Shown one piece after another: positions 32,721 to 43,393 of a DNA stretch of 64,000 nt. The number at the start of each line of letters is the position of its first letter. Position 1 is the first letter of the stretch. The stretch is taken from contig OY978527.1 in NCBI GenBank assembly GCA_963854835.1, positions 30,112,047 through 30,176,046 on the forward strand, given 5' to 3'. The stretch is from Megamerina dolium. Taxonomy: Eukaryota > Arthropoda > Insecta > Diptera > Megamerinidae. Both the position numbers and the translations under genes were made by a program. The notes under the pieces are model-generated. The model did not search any database. It worked only from the letters and a program-made list of their open reading frames with translations, and was not told the origin of the DNA.

Positions 32721-34085
32721 TTGACCAGAACACTTGGAGTATGGGGTAATTTAGATAGGATTTTCCTAAGTCTAGAAGCCTCAGAAGCGTCTTCTATATC
32801 CCTGCAGAAGCTCTTCCAGGCTTCCCTTTGGCATTTCCTGAGGTTGTATTTATAAGTTCTGAGGGCCAATTTATAACCCGCCCAATCTGATTCCAGGTGA
32901 GAGCTTTTAGCACAATTGAAGAGCTTGCTACAGTCTTATCTCAAACTATCAAGCTCACGGTTCCACCATGGAGGTTTTCTTTTCCCCCATTTCTTTCGAA
33001 TCGGACAGGACAACTTGAATGCCTTGTTGAGAGTTTTTGTGAGGCAGCAGACTGTGGTGTCTATCTGATTTATGTTAGTTATAGACGAAGGAGCTACGGG
33101 TAGATTAGAATTAACTGACTCCCTGAAACGTGATCAGTTTGTCTTTTTTGGGTTTCTAAAGACCACTGGAGTAGGAGGTTTAAAATCTATGGCAAACTGT
33201 ATGTATCTGTGATCAGAGAAGGAGTGCTGATCTAGCACTCTCCAATTTTTTATATGATCTACAATGCTACTCGGTGGCAAGAGTTAAGTCTAGAACTTCC
33301 TGCCTATTTTTTTGTTATGGTTATGTTTTGTTATGGTTATGTTTTTGTTGGGGTTTCACCCCTGTTACACACTAGAAGGTTTGTTGCAAGGATATAATTA
33401 AACAGTGACTCACCTCTGTCGTTGGTATCCCTGCTACCCCAGATTGTATGGTGCGCGTTGGTGTCGCATCCTATTATGAGTCCAGCCCTGGACTTTTGGG
33501 CATTCTCTATCAGATGCTTGAGATTGCTTGGTGGTGGTGATTCCAGGTAGTCGTGCACGAGGTAGGCTGATGCGAACCAGCAACACATACCTATATTCTC
33601 TGCGCATACCACCATCGTATCTAAATTGCTGTAATTACAGAGTGAAAGAAAGGTTATTGATTTTCTCAAAAGTATGCAGGCCCTAGGTCTACCTGTGTTA
33701 CGCTTGTATGTTAAGTTATATCCAGGTGTCCTTAGTCCACAAACAATGTTGCCAACTGTCCACGGCTCTTAGACCAGAACGATGTCTTCTCCGTCGGCTT
33801 CCAGACGAAGGATTAGAGCGGCTGAGACCGCCTTAGACTTGTGCAGGTTTATCTGGAGGAAATGAAGCATCCCCGCTACCATTGGTCACTTTCGCTTCCA
33901 CAATAGTGACGTTGACCTCATCGTCTCCAGAGTCCAGGAACTCATACTACAGTAAAATCCGATCCACATACCCTGCAGCATCAGATTCTGAGGAGAACGA
34001 GTCGCGCGAGTCCTGCCGCACAAGCATTCTCGGACTGACTGGGAGCGTCTCCTCCTCCCAGTCAGTAAGAATTAATCAGCAACGA

Positions 34086-34904
34086 AATTTTAGAGAGTAA
34101 GAAAGAATTCGCTCTCAAATATGAATGTCAATATCAAATAAATATCAAAAGGAAGAGATTTCAAGGCACTTGCCTCACGAACGAATATGACATATGTTTT
34201 TTTTGCTTGCAAATTCTTACGTGAAAAAATTTATCCACTAAAAAATTTTAAGTGCTCTCACAGTGAACTGTAATTTTACGGTCTTATTTTCTCTCTCGTT
34301 GCAAGCTTTTGGTGTTAACAAACACCATTCGACAAAAATTGATCATTTGTACGAATTTTCTGTAAACAAACACTCGTTATATGAACGTTTTCTAAGAAGT
34401 ACATTGTGAGTTTTATAGTTGATTTCACGGAAAAAGCGGTATCATGGATTCCATATTCTGCGAAATGTTCAACATTATGCAAAGAATACACGCACCAACC
34501 ATTGGTTCAGGATGGGCATGTTGGATAAATGGTTGTATCTATGTCTGTCTATATGAAAATTTTAATATCTTCCCACGCAAATATTTCGGGAATGAATAGA
34601 CTAAGTTTTACAAGATCTTTTATTTGATATATATTACAACTCTGTAGCTTTAGTAGTTTAGTCAAACTAAAAAGTATGATACATACAACTGAAGCTAATA
34701 AAAGCGTGTTAAAAAATTGCCTCGTATAGAGCTTATTTTTCGAATGTAACGACCTTTGCCGGCGACGCCCACATAAGGCGTGGCTCGATGTCAAAGTTCA
34801 AATTTGTGAGCGAAATTACTTAACATTGCCGTAATTTTTTTACAAGGAGAAGTGTATTTTTAATTCTTTTTCACTAATATATTTCTATTCTATATTTCAA
34901 TATT
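34086..34904. other. Intergenic sequence, with a short repeat shared with 41.7 kb
   Basis: AT-rich, no gene seen. The segment 34756-34812 (GGCGACGCCCACATAAGGCG, then TGGCTCGATGTCAAAGTTC) reappears inverted at 41724-41782, showing a dispersed repeat. Confidence 0.5.
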
Positions 34905-35110
34905 TTGACAGATATTGCCTGCCATGAACGGTCAGTCATGCCGTGCCCCCACAGTAAAAAATTGGATGTTAAATTAGCAAATTGACAGTTCACGGCAGGC
35001 AATATTTGTTGAGATAATTGTTCTGATAATAATTGCTTTCTACGAGCGATATGCGGTCTCCATTGGCAATATTTTGCCTGATAGCATTATCAAGGTAAAA
35101 ACTTGTGCCC
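34905..35110. repeat. Dispersed repeat, copy B, with inverted arms
   Basis: From 34961 it matches copy A at 4777. An additional inverted pair, ATATTGCCTGCCATGAAC (34912-34929) and GTTCACGGCAGGCAATAT (about 34988), would form a hairpin. Its right end is about 260 bp upstream of the Smn start codon. Confidence 0.6.
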
Positions 35111-35369
35111 GTAGAGACGCATTGTCACACAGCCATTCAAATAATATGCTTATAACAAAAACGCCATTGGAAATTTGTATGTTCGATTTAAGAAATGTAA
35201 TATCGAATAGATTTATTTAAAAATATCGATATCGATAGTGGAGCAGAGCAATTACAAACTGCAGACAGTTTCAATAATAACTTAAATTATGTCCCACCTT
35301 TAATAAAATTCATTTAATGGGTTGTTTGCTTTTATTGACAGTTATTTCTTTAATTTTGCAACAATTAGA
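35111..35369 (+). other. Smn upstream region
   Basis: Presumed promoter and 5' UTR of Smn. TATCGATATCGATAG at about 35223-35237 contains two overlapping TATCGATA-like DRE motifs, known in Drosophila for housekeeping promoters. That function is inferred from the motif only. Confidence 0.4.
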
Positions 35370-36141
35370 ATGGAAACGTCTGGGGATGTAAGTAATTTAC
35401 ATAGGGGTATTTTTCTTTATATAGTTGCCATTTATTCTATATATAATTGACTTCATTAAAAAAATATAAATTCATGTTTATATTTGCAATTTGTAGTCGA
35501 AGGAGCACCCGCTCGATGCTGATATATGGGACGATACATTGCTGATCAAGGCTTACGATAAATCTGTGAATCTAGCTCGAGAGGAATTGGCAAAACGTAT
35601 TGCGTGTTCAACAAACAGTGGAACTAAAAGTAAATCATTGAATTCTGAAATGTCGAACAATAGCTCTGCAGAAGTCTTCAAAGTGGGTGATTATGTGCGT
35701 GCTACATATGAGGATGGTATCGATTATGAAGCGCAGATTATATCCATCAATGAGTCGGATGGCAATTGTTTGTTGAAGTATATTGGTTATGATAACGAAC
35801 AAGTAGTGCACAGGTCTGATCTCGTGCCTTCGTGGGGAAAGCAAACTCGATGTATGCAATTTACAAGAGCGAAGACTGGAGACCAGAACTCAGATGGTAT
35901 TAGGTATAAAACGCCAACTCGTAAAAAGAACAAGAAAAGTAAAATTATTTATACTGATGATTTTGCTTATGGTGCAATTCCGCCTCCTCCACCAATGCCA
36001 CCCATGTTAACGGAAAATCATAATCTCGAGGATACTGAAAACCTCTCTGCTATGCTCATGTCTTGGTATATGAGTGGTTATTATACGGGTGTATATCAAG
36101 GCATGAAGATAGCAAAGTCTAAATATAAACTAAATAAGTAG
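35370..36141 (+). CDS. Smn: Survival motor neuron protein
   Basis: Core of the SMN complex that loads Sm rings onto snRNAs in the cytoplasm. Two exons, 35370-35387 (METSGD) and 35497-36141, give 220 residues, close to Drosophila Smn. Residues about 15-40 (IWDDTLLIKAYDKSVN, LAREELAKRI) form the Gemin2-binding helix. The Tudor domain is at about 68-122 (VGDYVRATYEDGIDYEAQI, YIGYDNEQVVHRSDL), with the aromatic and acidic residues that bind dimethylarginine on Sm tails. A short proline run (PPPPPMPP) follows. The C-terminal YG box (LMSWYMSGYYTGVYQGMK) mediates oligomerisation. The frame is intact, and a decayed gypsy copy begins 270 bp downstream. Confidence 0.95.
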
Positions 36142-36411
36142 ATCTAACAAATATATACATACATATTCATACATTATAATTCACTTATTCGTTTTTAGTT
36201 TTATTTGATTTGACAACGTGGCTATATAAATAACGAGACCTTAAATGCGATTGACTCGGACTTGGTTTTATTGGAGTTGTATACCGCTTACAATTTGTAA
36301 TAGCGGTTAAAACTTCTTGATTTCTGAAATCAATCGGAGATAATATCATTGTGAATAATTACCGAGGTGAAGTATTTCAAAAGATTAATGTACCAAAACA
36401 ACGATTTTGGC

Positions 36412-38937
36412 ATCTGTCAATAATAATTGCATCCCTTATTTTGTATAATTATATACAACAATTTATTTAATCAAATCTATTTACAATAACTCTTTAATGT
36501 AATTGTAACTTTTGCCTCTGATACTGTATCAATGTTTGCACGATCACTTTCGGAATTCAATTGCTTTCATTTGTCAACAACTGGTCCTATATATACTCTA
36601 GCAACGCTCCATAATCTTTCTTCAATCTCCTTTCTTGTTGGTTTGTTCTATTTATCGCCTATTCCTTTTTGTTGACATTCGTCTACCATTGTTCGTGCTA
36701 TTCACAATAACCATCGATATTCGTTGCACTGCCTTCCTCTTAACCTTGTTCTTTAAGAACAAGTTTCTATGCTTCTCCCTGATATGGCGCAATTCGCTCT
36801 AAGCTCACTACTTTAAACTTTGCTCTTTTATTCCAGGCACGCTGAATACGATACATTGCGTCATTTATCTTTGCTATAATATCATATGGTCCTTCCCAAT
36901 GAGTCGGAAGCTTAGAGGACAGGCCTTTCTTTCGTTGTGGATTATGAAGCATTACCAGCTCCACTTAATAGAACCCTTTTGAATTTGCCATCAAGTCATA
37001 CCTGGCCTTCATCTTATAGCTTATTATCTACGATAGCTCACTGATATACTGATATACTTCATCCAGCTGTTCCGCTTTTCGCTAGAGTAATTACATCGTT
37101 GATATTGCGACTCCAAAGTTTAAATCAGAGTTGGCAGTCTCAACCCGTTTCCAAAAATTGCCATTGCTTGTGTAATGTATCGATATGCCATGCGCAACAT
37201 TGGTATATGCACATCCCAGTCTTTTTGGTATTTACCTACGACCTTTATTAGATATTCCTCCAAGGTACGACGCTATCAGATTGTGGATGCAAAAGTGTAC
37301 GAGTTTTGTGTGTACCCAACATACGGTACATCTTGGTACCTGTCAACATTGGCCTACCCAGGAGCGTCTTGCCCATGAACGTCGTGTCCACATCAGTGCA
37401 ATTGTGCCGGTTTTATTTGAATTGGAATTTTGGAATAAAGTAATGCAATTAATCATTACTTCAAAAATTTTGATTAATCAAAATATTCGATTAATCAAAT
37501 ATAAAATTATTCGAATAATCATGACTTTGAATATTAAAAAATTGAAATTATACGATTAATCAGAAAAAATTATTCGAATAAAATGTTCAGGATATTTATA
37601 ATATTTCTTCCAATACAAAGTAGACAGAAAGTTATCTAAACTATGAATTTGAGAAGACGTTTAAAATTTGTAACCCCAAAGAAAATATGAGTATGCGTTT
37701 AAAATTTTTATTCCCAAAAAAAAATTTCAAAAACAAATAAAAAAATAGAAATGAAAAATATTTTGATTAATAAAAATTCTGATTATTCGAATAATTTGTA
37801 TTTTGATTAAGCGAATTGATTAGTCGAATAATTTGATTAATCAAACTTTTGAATCAAATAATTAATCACATAACCATATAGTACCCTGATGTTATCGCTC
37901 CAACGTCTAAAAAATTGTGAGCATATTTGTCAAAATCGAAAGACTTTGGATATAGAACACAGTTCGTTGCGCCCATTTTTAATTTTGAATTGGACTTTTT
38001 GCGCAAAACTTCCATCTTTTTCTGACTACCTACTTTTCTACCTATCTCGCTCGCACAGTTGAAATACAACTGATTCGAAATTTCGATCTTGGTGTGAGTG
38101 TGACTCCATCGATACACCAAAACAAATAATCCATTGGTTAACGAATACATCGGCGACTGTACTAGCTTCTTGATTTGGAATGGGGTATACTTTAGGCCAT
38201 TTTCTGAAGTAATCTATAATCACCAGAACATAATTGTTCCCTGCGTTGCTTGTTGGAAATGGTCCAGCTATGTCCATAGCAATTCGCCAAAATGGAATAC
38301 CGACAGTGTATTGGTGCATTTTACCCCGACTTTTCTTAATGGGTTCTTTGGCCATTGCACATTGCTAACACTTCTGAATCCAATCGACGACATGGTCATG
38401 ACATCCAATCCAATAAAATCGCTTCTTTATTTTCTCGACGGTTTTGGTGATGCCCCAACGTTCTTTACTAGATCCATTGTGATACTCAGCTATCACTTAT
38501 CAGTTTATTCTTGCCTTGGATACCACTAGAAGATCACTAGTGATTTTTTCATCTTCACTTTCCCATGCTCGGAATAGACATCCATCTCTCAAGTGCAGGC
38601 TTTGCCCCTGCGCCCAGTATGTCTTTTTTATTGGACTCTCATTAGGCACTTCTTACCAATCTGGACGTACGCCCTGCTCCTTGTATTGTATAATCTTTAC
38701 GAGATCTGGGTCGTTCCACTGATCATCTTGCACTCGTTCGGTGGTCCATGACACCTCTGGCAAGAAATTCGTAAGTCGTATGTCGACAATGCGCTTCTTG
38801 CTTTCCACTCGAGAACAATGCTTGCATTCCATTTTGCAAGGACGACGAAATAAAGCATCCGCTTTACCATAATGTCCTTCTTTCCGATGCTCGATTGTAA
38901 AGTCATAACTATGCAGCCGTTCAATCCAGCGCGCCAG
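36412..38937 (-). mobile_element. Decayed Ty3/gypsy copy with partial LTR
   Basis: 36412-36732 aligns with the LTRs of the full-length element at 54973, lacking the first part. Then follow the integrase C-terminus (MELVMLHNPQRKKGLSSKLP, near 36770-36964), an integrase core part near 38040-38355 (MDIAGPFPTSNAGNN) and RNase H-linked sequence to about 38937. Frameshifts are throughout, and about 690 bp of foreign DNA sits inside the integrase core. It stops about 110 bp short of the Tc1-type element. Confidence 0.82.
37360..38045. repeat. AT-rich palindromic insertion in the decayed gypsy integrase
   Basis: This segment interrupts the integrase region. Between 37450 and 37870 it is packed with variants of GATTAATC and ATTCGAATAAT, both self-complementary, in direct and inverted array. 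No frame or known termini are seen. A block with the same flavour (GATTAAACGATTAATCACAC) lies at about 45560 in a parvin intron. Confidence 0.55.
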
Positions 38938-39049
38938 AATGAATGAAGAATGAATTTTTTGCTGAGGGACACCTTAATATCGCATTTACATTTCTTTCTC
39001 TTGTACTTTGTATACATCGAATGACACCTAAAATTATTTTATATATATA

Positions 39050-40705
39050 CAGTATTGTGCAAAACTTAAGCAACTGGCATAGTGCTCTCATTGATTTCAA
39101 ATATACTAAAAAATAAAAGCGCTTAGATTGAATGTTTTAATATTTATTTGTTCCTTCATTAAATACATAAAAAACAACAACAACAAAAGTTCGGTATTCT
39201 TACGAAATTAACTGTAAACAACAAAAAACAAATTATACTCATATTTCATCTGTGCAAAACTTAAGCAACTCGGAGTGCAAAGGTGTTCGATATTTCTTTG
39301 TTCAGAAAATAACGGATCTTTTTCGGAGTTTTTTCTGCTTTGTGCATTAACATTGATCTAACTCAGTACAAAAAAGTCTTTCTTAGCGCACAGTTCTTTC
39401 AAACATATTGAAATCCAAAATGCAACGTGTCCGTTATAGTCATCAATTTAAGATGAAGGTTATATCGTTATTTAAGGAAGGAAAACCACAGAATGACATT
39501 GCAAAATCATTAAATATCAACAACTCTATGATATCAAGATGGATACGATTATTTGAAAAAACTGGTAGCGTTACAGATCGAAATTCAGGAGGAAGACCCC
39601 AAAAAATTTCTTATAGGGAAGCTATTCAAATTAAAAAATTGATTAAAAAAAATCCGTTCATGTCTTCAAAAGATATAGTAAATACTCTTAATTTAAATGT
39701 CGATTCAAGCACAGTAAGAAGGCATTTGATTAAAGTTGGTTTAAAAAGCTACAAAGCGGTAAAGAAACCAATGCTTACACCAAAACATGTAAAAAAAATG
39801 TATGTTTGGTTTAATGCCTTCAAAACAAAAACAACAACATATATTTCTTTTCCAGACTTGAATTTGCTAAGAAGTACGTGGGCTGGTCCATAAAAAAGTG
39901 GTTTGGCGTACTGTTCAGTGATGAAGTTAAAATAAATTTATTTAATTCAGACGGAATAATAAGAGTTCGACATGCGAAAGGTGAAGGCCTCAATCCGCGA
40001 TACTGTAAAATGACTGTAAAGCATGGAGGAGGGAACGTCATGGTGTGGGCGTGTTTTTCGGGGAGTGGACTTGGTCCGTTGCATAGGATTGACCACAAAA
40101 TTGACAGATTTATGTATAAGGACATCTTAGAAACTGCAATGTTGCCTTTTGCGGAATGGAATATGCCACTTCGATGGGTGTTTCAGCACGACAATGATCC
40201 GAAACACACATCGAAGTTTGTGAAGGATTGGCTACAGTCAAATAAGATTCAAGTGCTTGATTGGCCGGCACAATCGCGCGACTTGAATCCTATTGAAAAT
40301 TTGTTTTCAATTTTAAAACGAGGCTTGGGCTCAAAGCGCTTTAAAAATAAAGACGAACTATTTTTAGGTCTCAAAACTGAATGGGAAAATATAAATAAAT
40401 CATATTTAACGAAATTAGTAGCTTCTATGCCCAAAAGGTGTGCTGCAGTAATTAAAAATAAGGGATACTACACAAAATATTAAAAGTTGCTTAAGTTTTG
40501 CACAGATGAAATATGAGTATAATTTGTTTTTTGTTGTTTACAGTTAATTTCGTAAGAATACCGAACTTTTGTTGTTGTTGTTTTTTATGTATTTAATGAA
40601 GGAACAAATAAATATTAAAACATTCAATCTAAGCGCTTTTATTTTTTAGTAAATTTGAAATCAATGAGAGCACTATGCCAGTTGCTTAAGTTTTGCACAA
40701 TACTG
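39050..40705 (+). mobile_element. Tc1-type transposon with long IR/DR termini, apparently intact
   Basis: Flanked by TA (39048-39049, 40706-40707). Long, nearly perfect inverted repeats of about 215 bp start CAGTATTGTGCAAAACTTAA. Within each, the motif GTGCAAAACTTAAGCAACT occurs twice, at the outer tip and at the inner end, which is the IR/DR arrangement of Minos, Sleeping Beauty and relatives. The arms look nearly identical by eye. The transposase between them reads through once a 56-nt intron is removed. Size 1656 bp. Confidence 0.92.
39420..40483 (+). CDS. Tc1-family transposase (DD34E), two exons
   Basis: Cut-and-paste transposase acting in the nucleus on its own terminal repeats. Exons 39420-39799 and 39856-40483 are joined across a 56-nt intron (donor GTATGT, acceptor TTTTCCAG), giving 335 residues, typical of Tc1 enzymes. 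The N-terminal paired-like region holds two helix-turn-helix parts (QNDIAKSLNINNSMISRWIR; MSSKDIVNTLNLNVDSSTVR) separated by a GRPQK AT-hook-like motif. Catalytic triad: FSDEVKINLF (Asp), FQHDNDPKHTS (Asp) and LNPIENLF (Glu), with 34 residues between the last two. No frameshift or stop, so it is possibly active. Minos is also known to have a small transposase intron. Unspliced reading would stop before the catalytic core. Confidence 0.9.
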
Positions 40706-40707
40706 TA

Positions 40708-41857
40708 CATATGCATGAACATTACCTCCAAACATAACCATCTAAACTACTGGCATTTATATGTCCTTCACTGGGAAACAATCACCATTCCATCATTTGT
40801 GCAACACTATTTTCGAAATCTCACAATCATTACTTGATTCGAATAAACTATTTATTTTAAGCTCACTTATTTTAAAAATCAAATTTGTCTATTACTTGAC
40901 GCTAATTCTTAACTTAAATAACGGGACATTGAACAATGTAATCTAAAATTTTTGTATTCCCAATCAACAATATTTTTGCTGGTGCAACCACATCAATGCT
41001 GTCTATCAAATTTAATAAAATTAGTTAATTATTCTATTTTATCATATTTTTCCTTTGTCTATAGGAGTGTTCTCGTACGCAATAGTTTGTGATAATTGTT
41101 ACAATCTATCACGTTTTGGCGTTCTCGTACCCAAAAAACTTGCAAAGAAGGGGAAATTGAGAGAACGAAATGACATTTCATTTAGAGGGGAAGTTGCAAA
41201 TTTATGCCAGTAAAAACTTGGAAGTAGGAAAAACAGCTGATCATATGCAAAAGAAAGTAACAAACAAACGAACAATTGCAATTTACTTAGTGGAATATCA
41301 GCTGTTCGTGAAACTTGCAGGTTTTGCGTTCTTGTACTTTATGGCATATTTTTCTCTTTGATAGCGAATACTGTTAAATTCTCAGAAATTTGTTTACTGG
41401 ATAATTATTACTGGAAAAGTACGAAAACACACCTTATGTCTACCGCTATGATTATTACTGTCTCACTACTCTTCCTTTATACACGTATTTGCTGTAGCAA
41501 AAGTATGATCATAAAAAAATATAGTTAAAATATATAAAAAACCTTTAAAAATGACCTTGAAAATAATACATAATTTTTGATAGGTTAACGGGGAATTTAA
41601 AAAAAAAAGATCGGTTTTTATAAAAAATTAATGTTTTTCTTCATAACATTTAAAAAGTTAAAAATTCATATGAAATATTATATACCTATTAAAATCGTAT
41701 TAAAAGCGTGTCTATCGAGTAGTCTGGACCTCAATTTCGAACTTTGACTTTGAGCCAAGCCTTATATGGGCGTCGCCACCGAAAAATTTTTAGTTTGTTA
41801 TAACGACAAGAATAAGGAGACCGTATTCCGCACTTATACCCATATCACAATTAATTA
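40708..41857. other. Intergenic sequence with one dispersed repeat
   Basis: No gene recognised. 41724-41782 is an inverted copy of the repeat at 34756-34812. Around 41060-41340, similar strings (GTTCTCGTAC, GCGTTCTTGTAC) recur but give no clear element. Confidence 0.45.
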
Positions 41858-42279
41858 ATGACTTTACATCCAGATACAGCGGATAGGAGTAGCAATCTGG
41901 TGAAAGAAATCAATGCCCTAGATCAAACGTGCGGGCGAGGTTCATTTTATTTTGAGTATGGCATTTAAAAAAATGTTTAATACTTACATAGCAAGAGGTA
42001 AGGTTCGAACACTCTGTATGTTATAGATGAGAAAGCTCCATTATCTGAAGGAGAGAGAGATTCTCACAAATCCGACAAGTCATTTTCTTTGGACTCTTGC
42101 AGTTCTAGTATATATAACCCGATCACTTCTAAGGGTAATTGGTAAATAATCCTATTTTTCTTATTTATAGATTTAACACCTAAATCTGAAAAAGTTATAG
42201 GAGAGGAGGAACTGCTTGAAAGCATCAAAGAGACTTTGGAGGCTTTGTTTTACATACTGATGATGCATTATAGTTTGTA
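41858..42279 (+). other. Unrecognised exon-like blocks
   Basis: Three adjacent blocks look protein-coding, but I cannot name the family. Block 1 (to 41998) can be read as MAFKKMFNTYIAR ending at donor GTAAGG; an overlapping frame from 41858 reads MTLHPDTADRSSNLVKEINA. Block 2 (42027-42134) follows acceptor TTATAG: DEKAPLSEGERDSHKSDKSF and so on, to donor GTAATT. Block 3 (42171-42279) follows TTATTTATAG: DLTPKSEKVIGEEELLESIK, ending in MMHYSL and TAA. The junctions share phase 1, which favours real splicing. However, only 28 nt separate blocks 1 and 2, too short for a normal fly intron, so this may be a decayed or partly retroposed gene copy. Confidence 0.4.
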
Positions 42280-43393
42280 ATTTGTGTCAAATTCTGTAAA
42301 TTAGAGCTACTCAATTTCTAATCCAAAATCTTTGAGATCGCAGATGTAATTTTCACACAAAATTTTGAAATATTCGTTGAATTTAGTAGTAAAAAATCAT
42401 ACAAAAGTTGTGTATTTTATTTCTGGAAATATTAGTGATGGCATTTAAAATTAGTACGTATGTGTAATAGGTCCGATATTATCGATATGTGGAAAAATGT
42501 ATATCAATATTTGAACGTACAAAATTTGTTATACTTTTGAACATTTGTGGTTTATAAATATGAGCAAAAAATATTGTTGGTAAAATTTAAAGCATTTTTT
42601 AAAGCTTTACTTAATGGTAATTAGACACGATTATATATGCGATTTTCAGTAATAGCAGCCAAGGCGTTTATTTGTAATATGGTGCTCTAGTTGTCACACA
42701 GGATGTGTGCAATCATAAATTTCAATGCTAAAGCACCAGATTTTGTTTCCGTCGATGTTATCGCTGCCGAGGACATGCCGAATAAACTATCCTTTGTAGG
42801 CAAATTATAATTTTTGCATATTCTTAACATAGAATGAGGTAAGTAAATACAATAGTCGTTTATTACCGGTTACCGAACCCAGCGAAATAGTTGTGAAAGT
42901 TTTGTAATATGGCACAATTTGTTTTTATTTTATTGCGTACCGACATTTGAGCGTGACACTTTTAAATGATTTGCCCCTATTTAATTGCCTTTTCAAGAGC
43001 GAGAGTTCATACGTTGTATCAAGGTTTATAGTTATTATAAATTGAAAACGGGTAACCAGTTATTAGCAATTGACTCTCAGGCAACATAGGTAGAAGGAAT
43101 AAAATTACTAAAAGTGTTCTGATTAGATGTTGATCATGCTCTGACATCAGAAGACAGAGCAACATAGCATCATCTCTTAATTTAATTCCAAATGCTCTCC
43201 AATGTGTTTCTAATCGCTTAGTAGCGTTGCCTGAAAGATGATTGCTAATGACCAGTTGTTTGTTTTAGTTTTTTAGCCCTCAATAACAAAATAGCGCAAT
43301 ACTCAATAGTGATTATGATTAGTTCAAGGAATTAGCAGTATTACATTCAATGTTAATGTTAACGATTTTTAAAGATAAAACATACAAATTTAA
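42280..43393. other. Intergenic sequence downstream of parvin
   Basis: AT-rich, no gene recognised. The part nearest 43393 presumably includes the parvin 3' UTR. Confidence 0.4.

Larger units (their letters stand above)
27150..34085 (-). mobile_element. Non-LTR retrotransposon with RNase H (LOA/R1-like), split by two later insertions
   Basis: The element runs right to left. The end of ORF1 lies at about 33900-34080. The apurinic-type endonuclease follows at about 33320-33860 (LQINLHKSKAVSAALILRLE, then GLIIGCDTNAHHTIWGSR). The reverse transcriptase is at 31830-32720, RNase H at about 27720-28100, and the 3' end is near 27150 with GGTTAGGTTAGAGCGGCCGC on the plus strand. An RTE-type element and a MITE occupy 28397-31828, and about 400 bp of host reverse transcriptase seems lost there. 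Several frameshifts and stops are present, so it is dead. The clade call is from memory of the domain order and of the ITRALRTTPTLALEVLLHL segment. Confidence 0.82.

Noticed and set aside
37441..37870. CRISPR-like array
   Set aside because: The repeated words are short, palindromic, irregularly spaced and lie in a eukaryotic transposon nest.
39800..39893. Tc1 transposase broken by a frameshift
   Set aside because: The apparent break is a 56-nt intron with GTATGT and TTTTCCAG; removing it restores the frame exactly.
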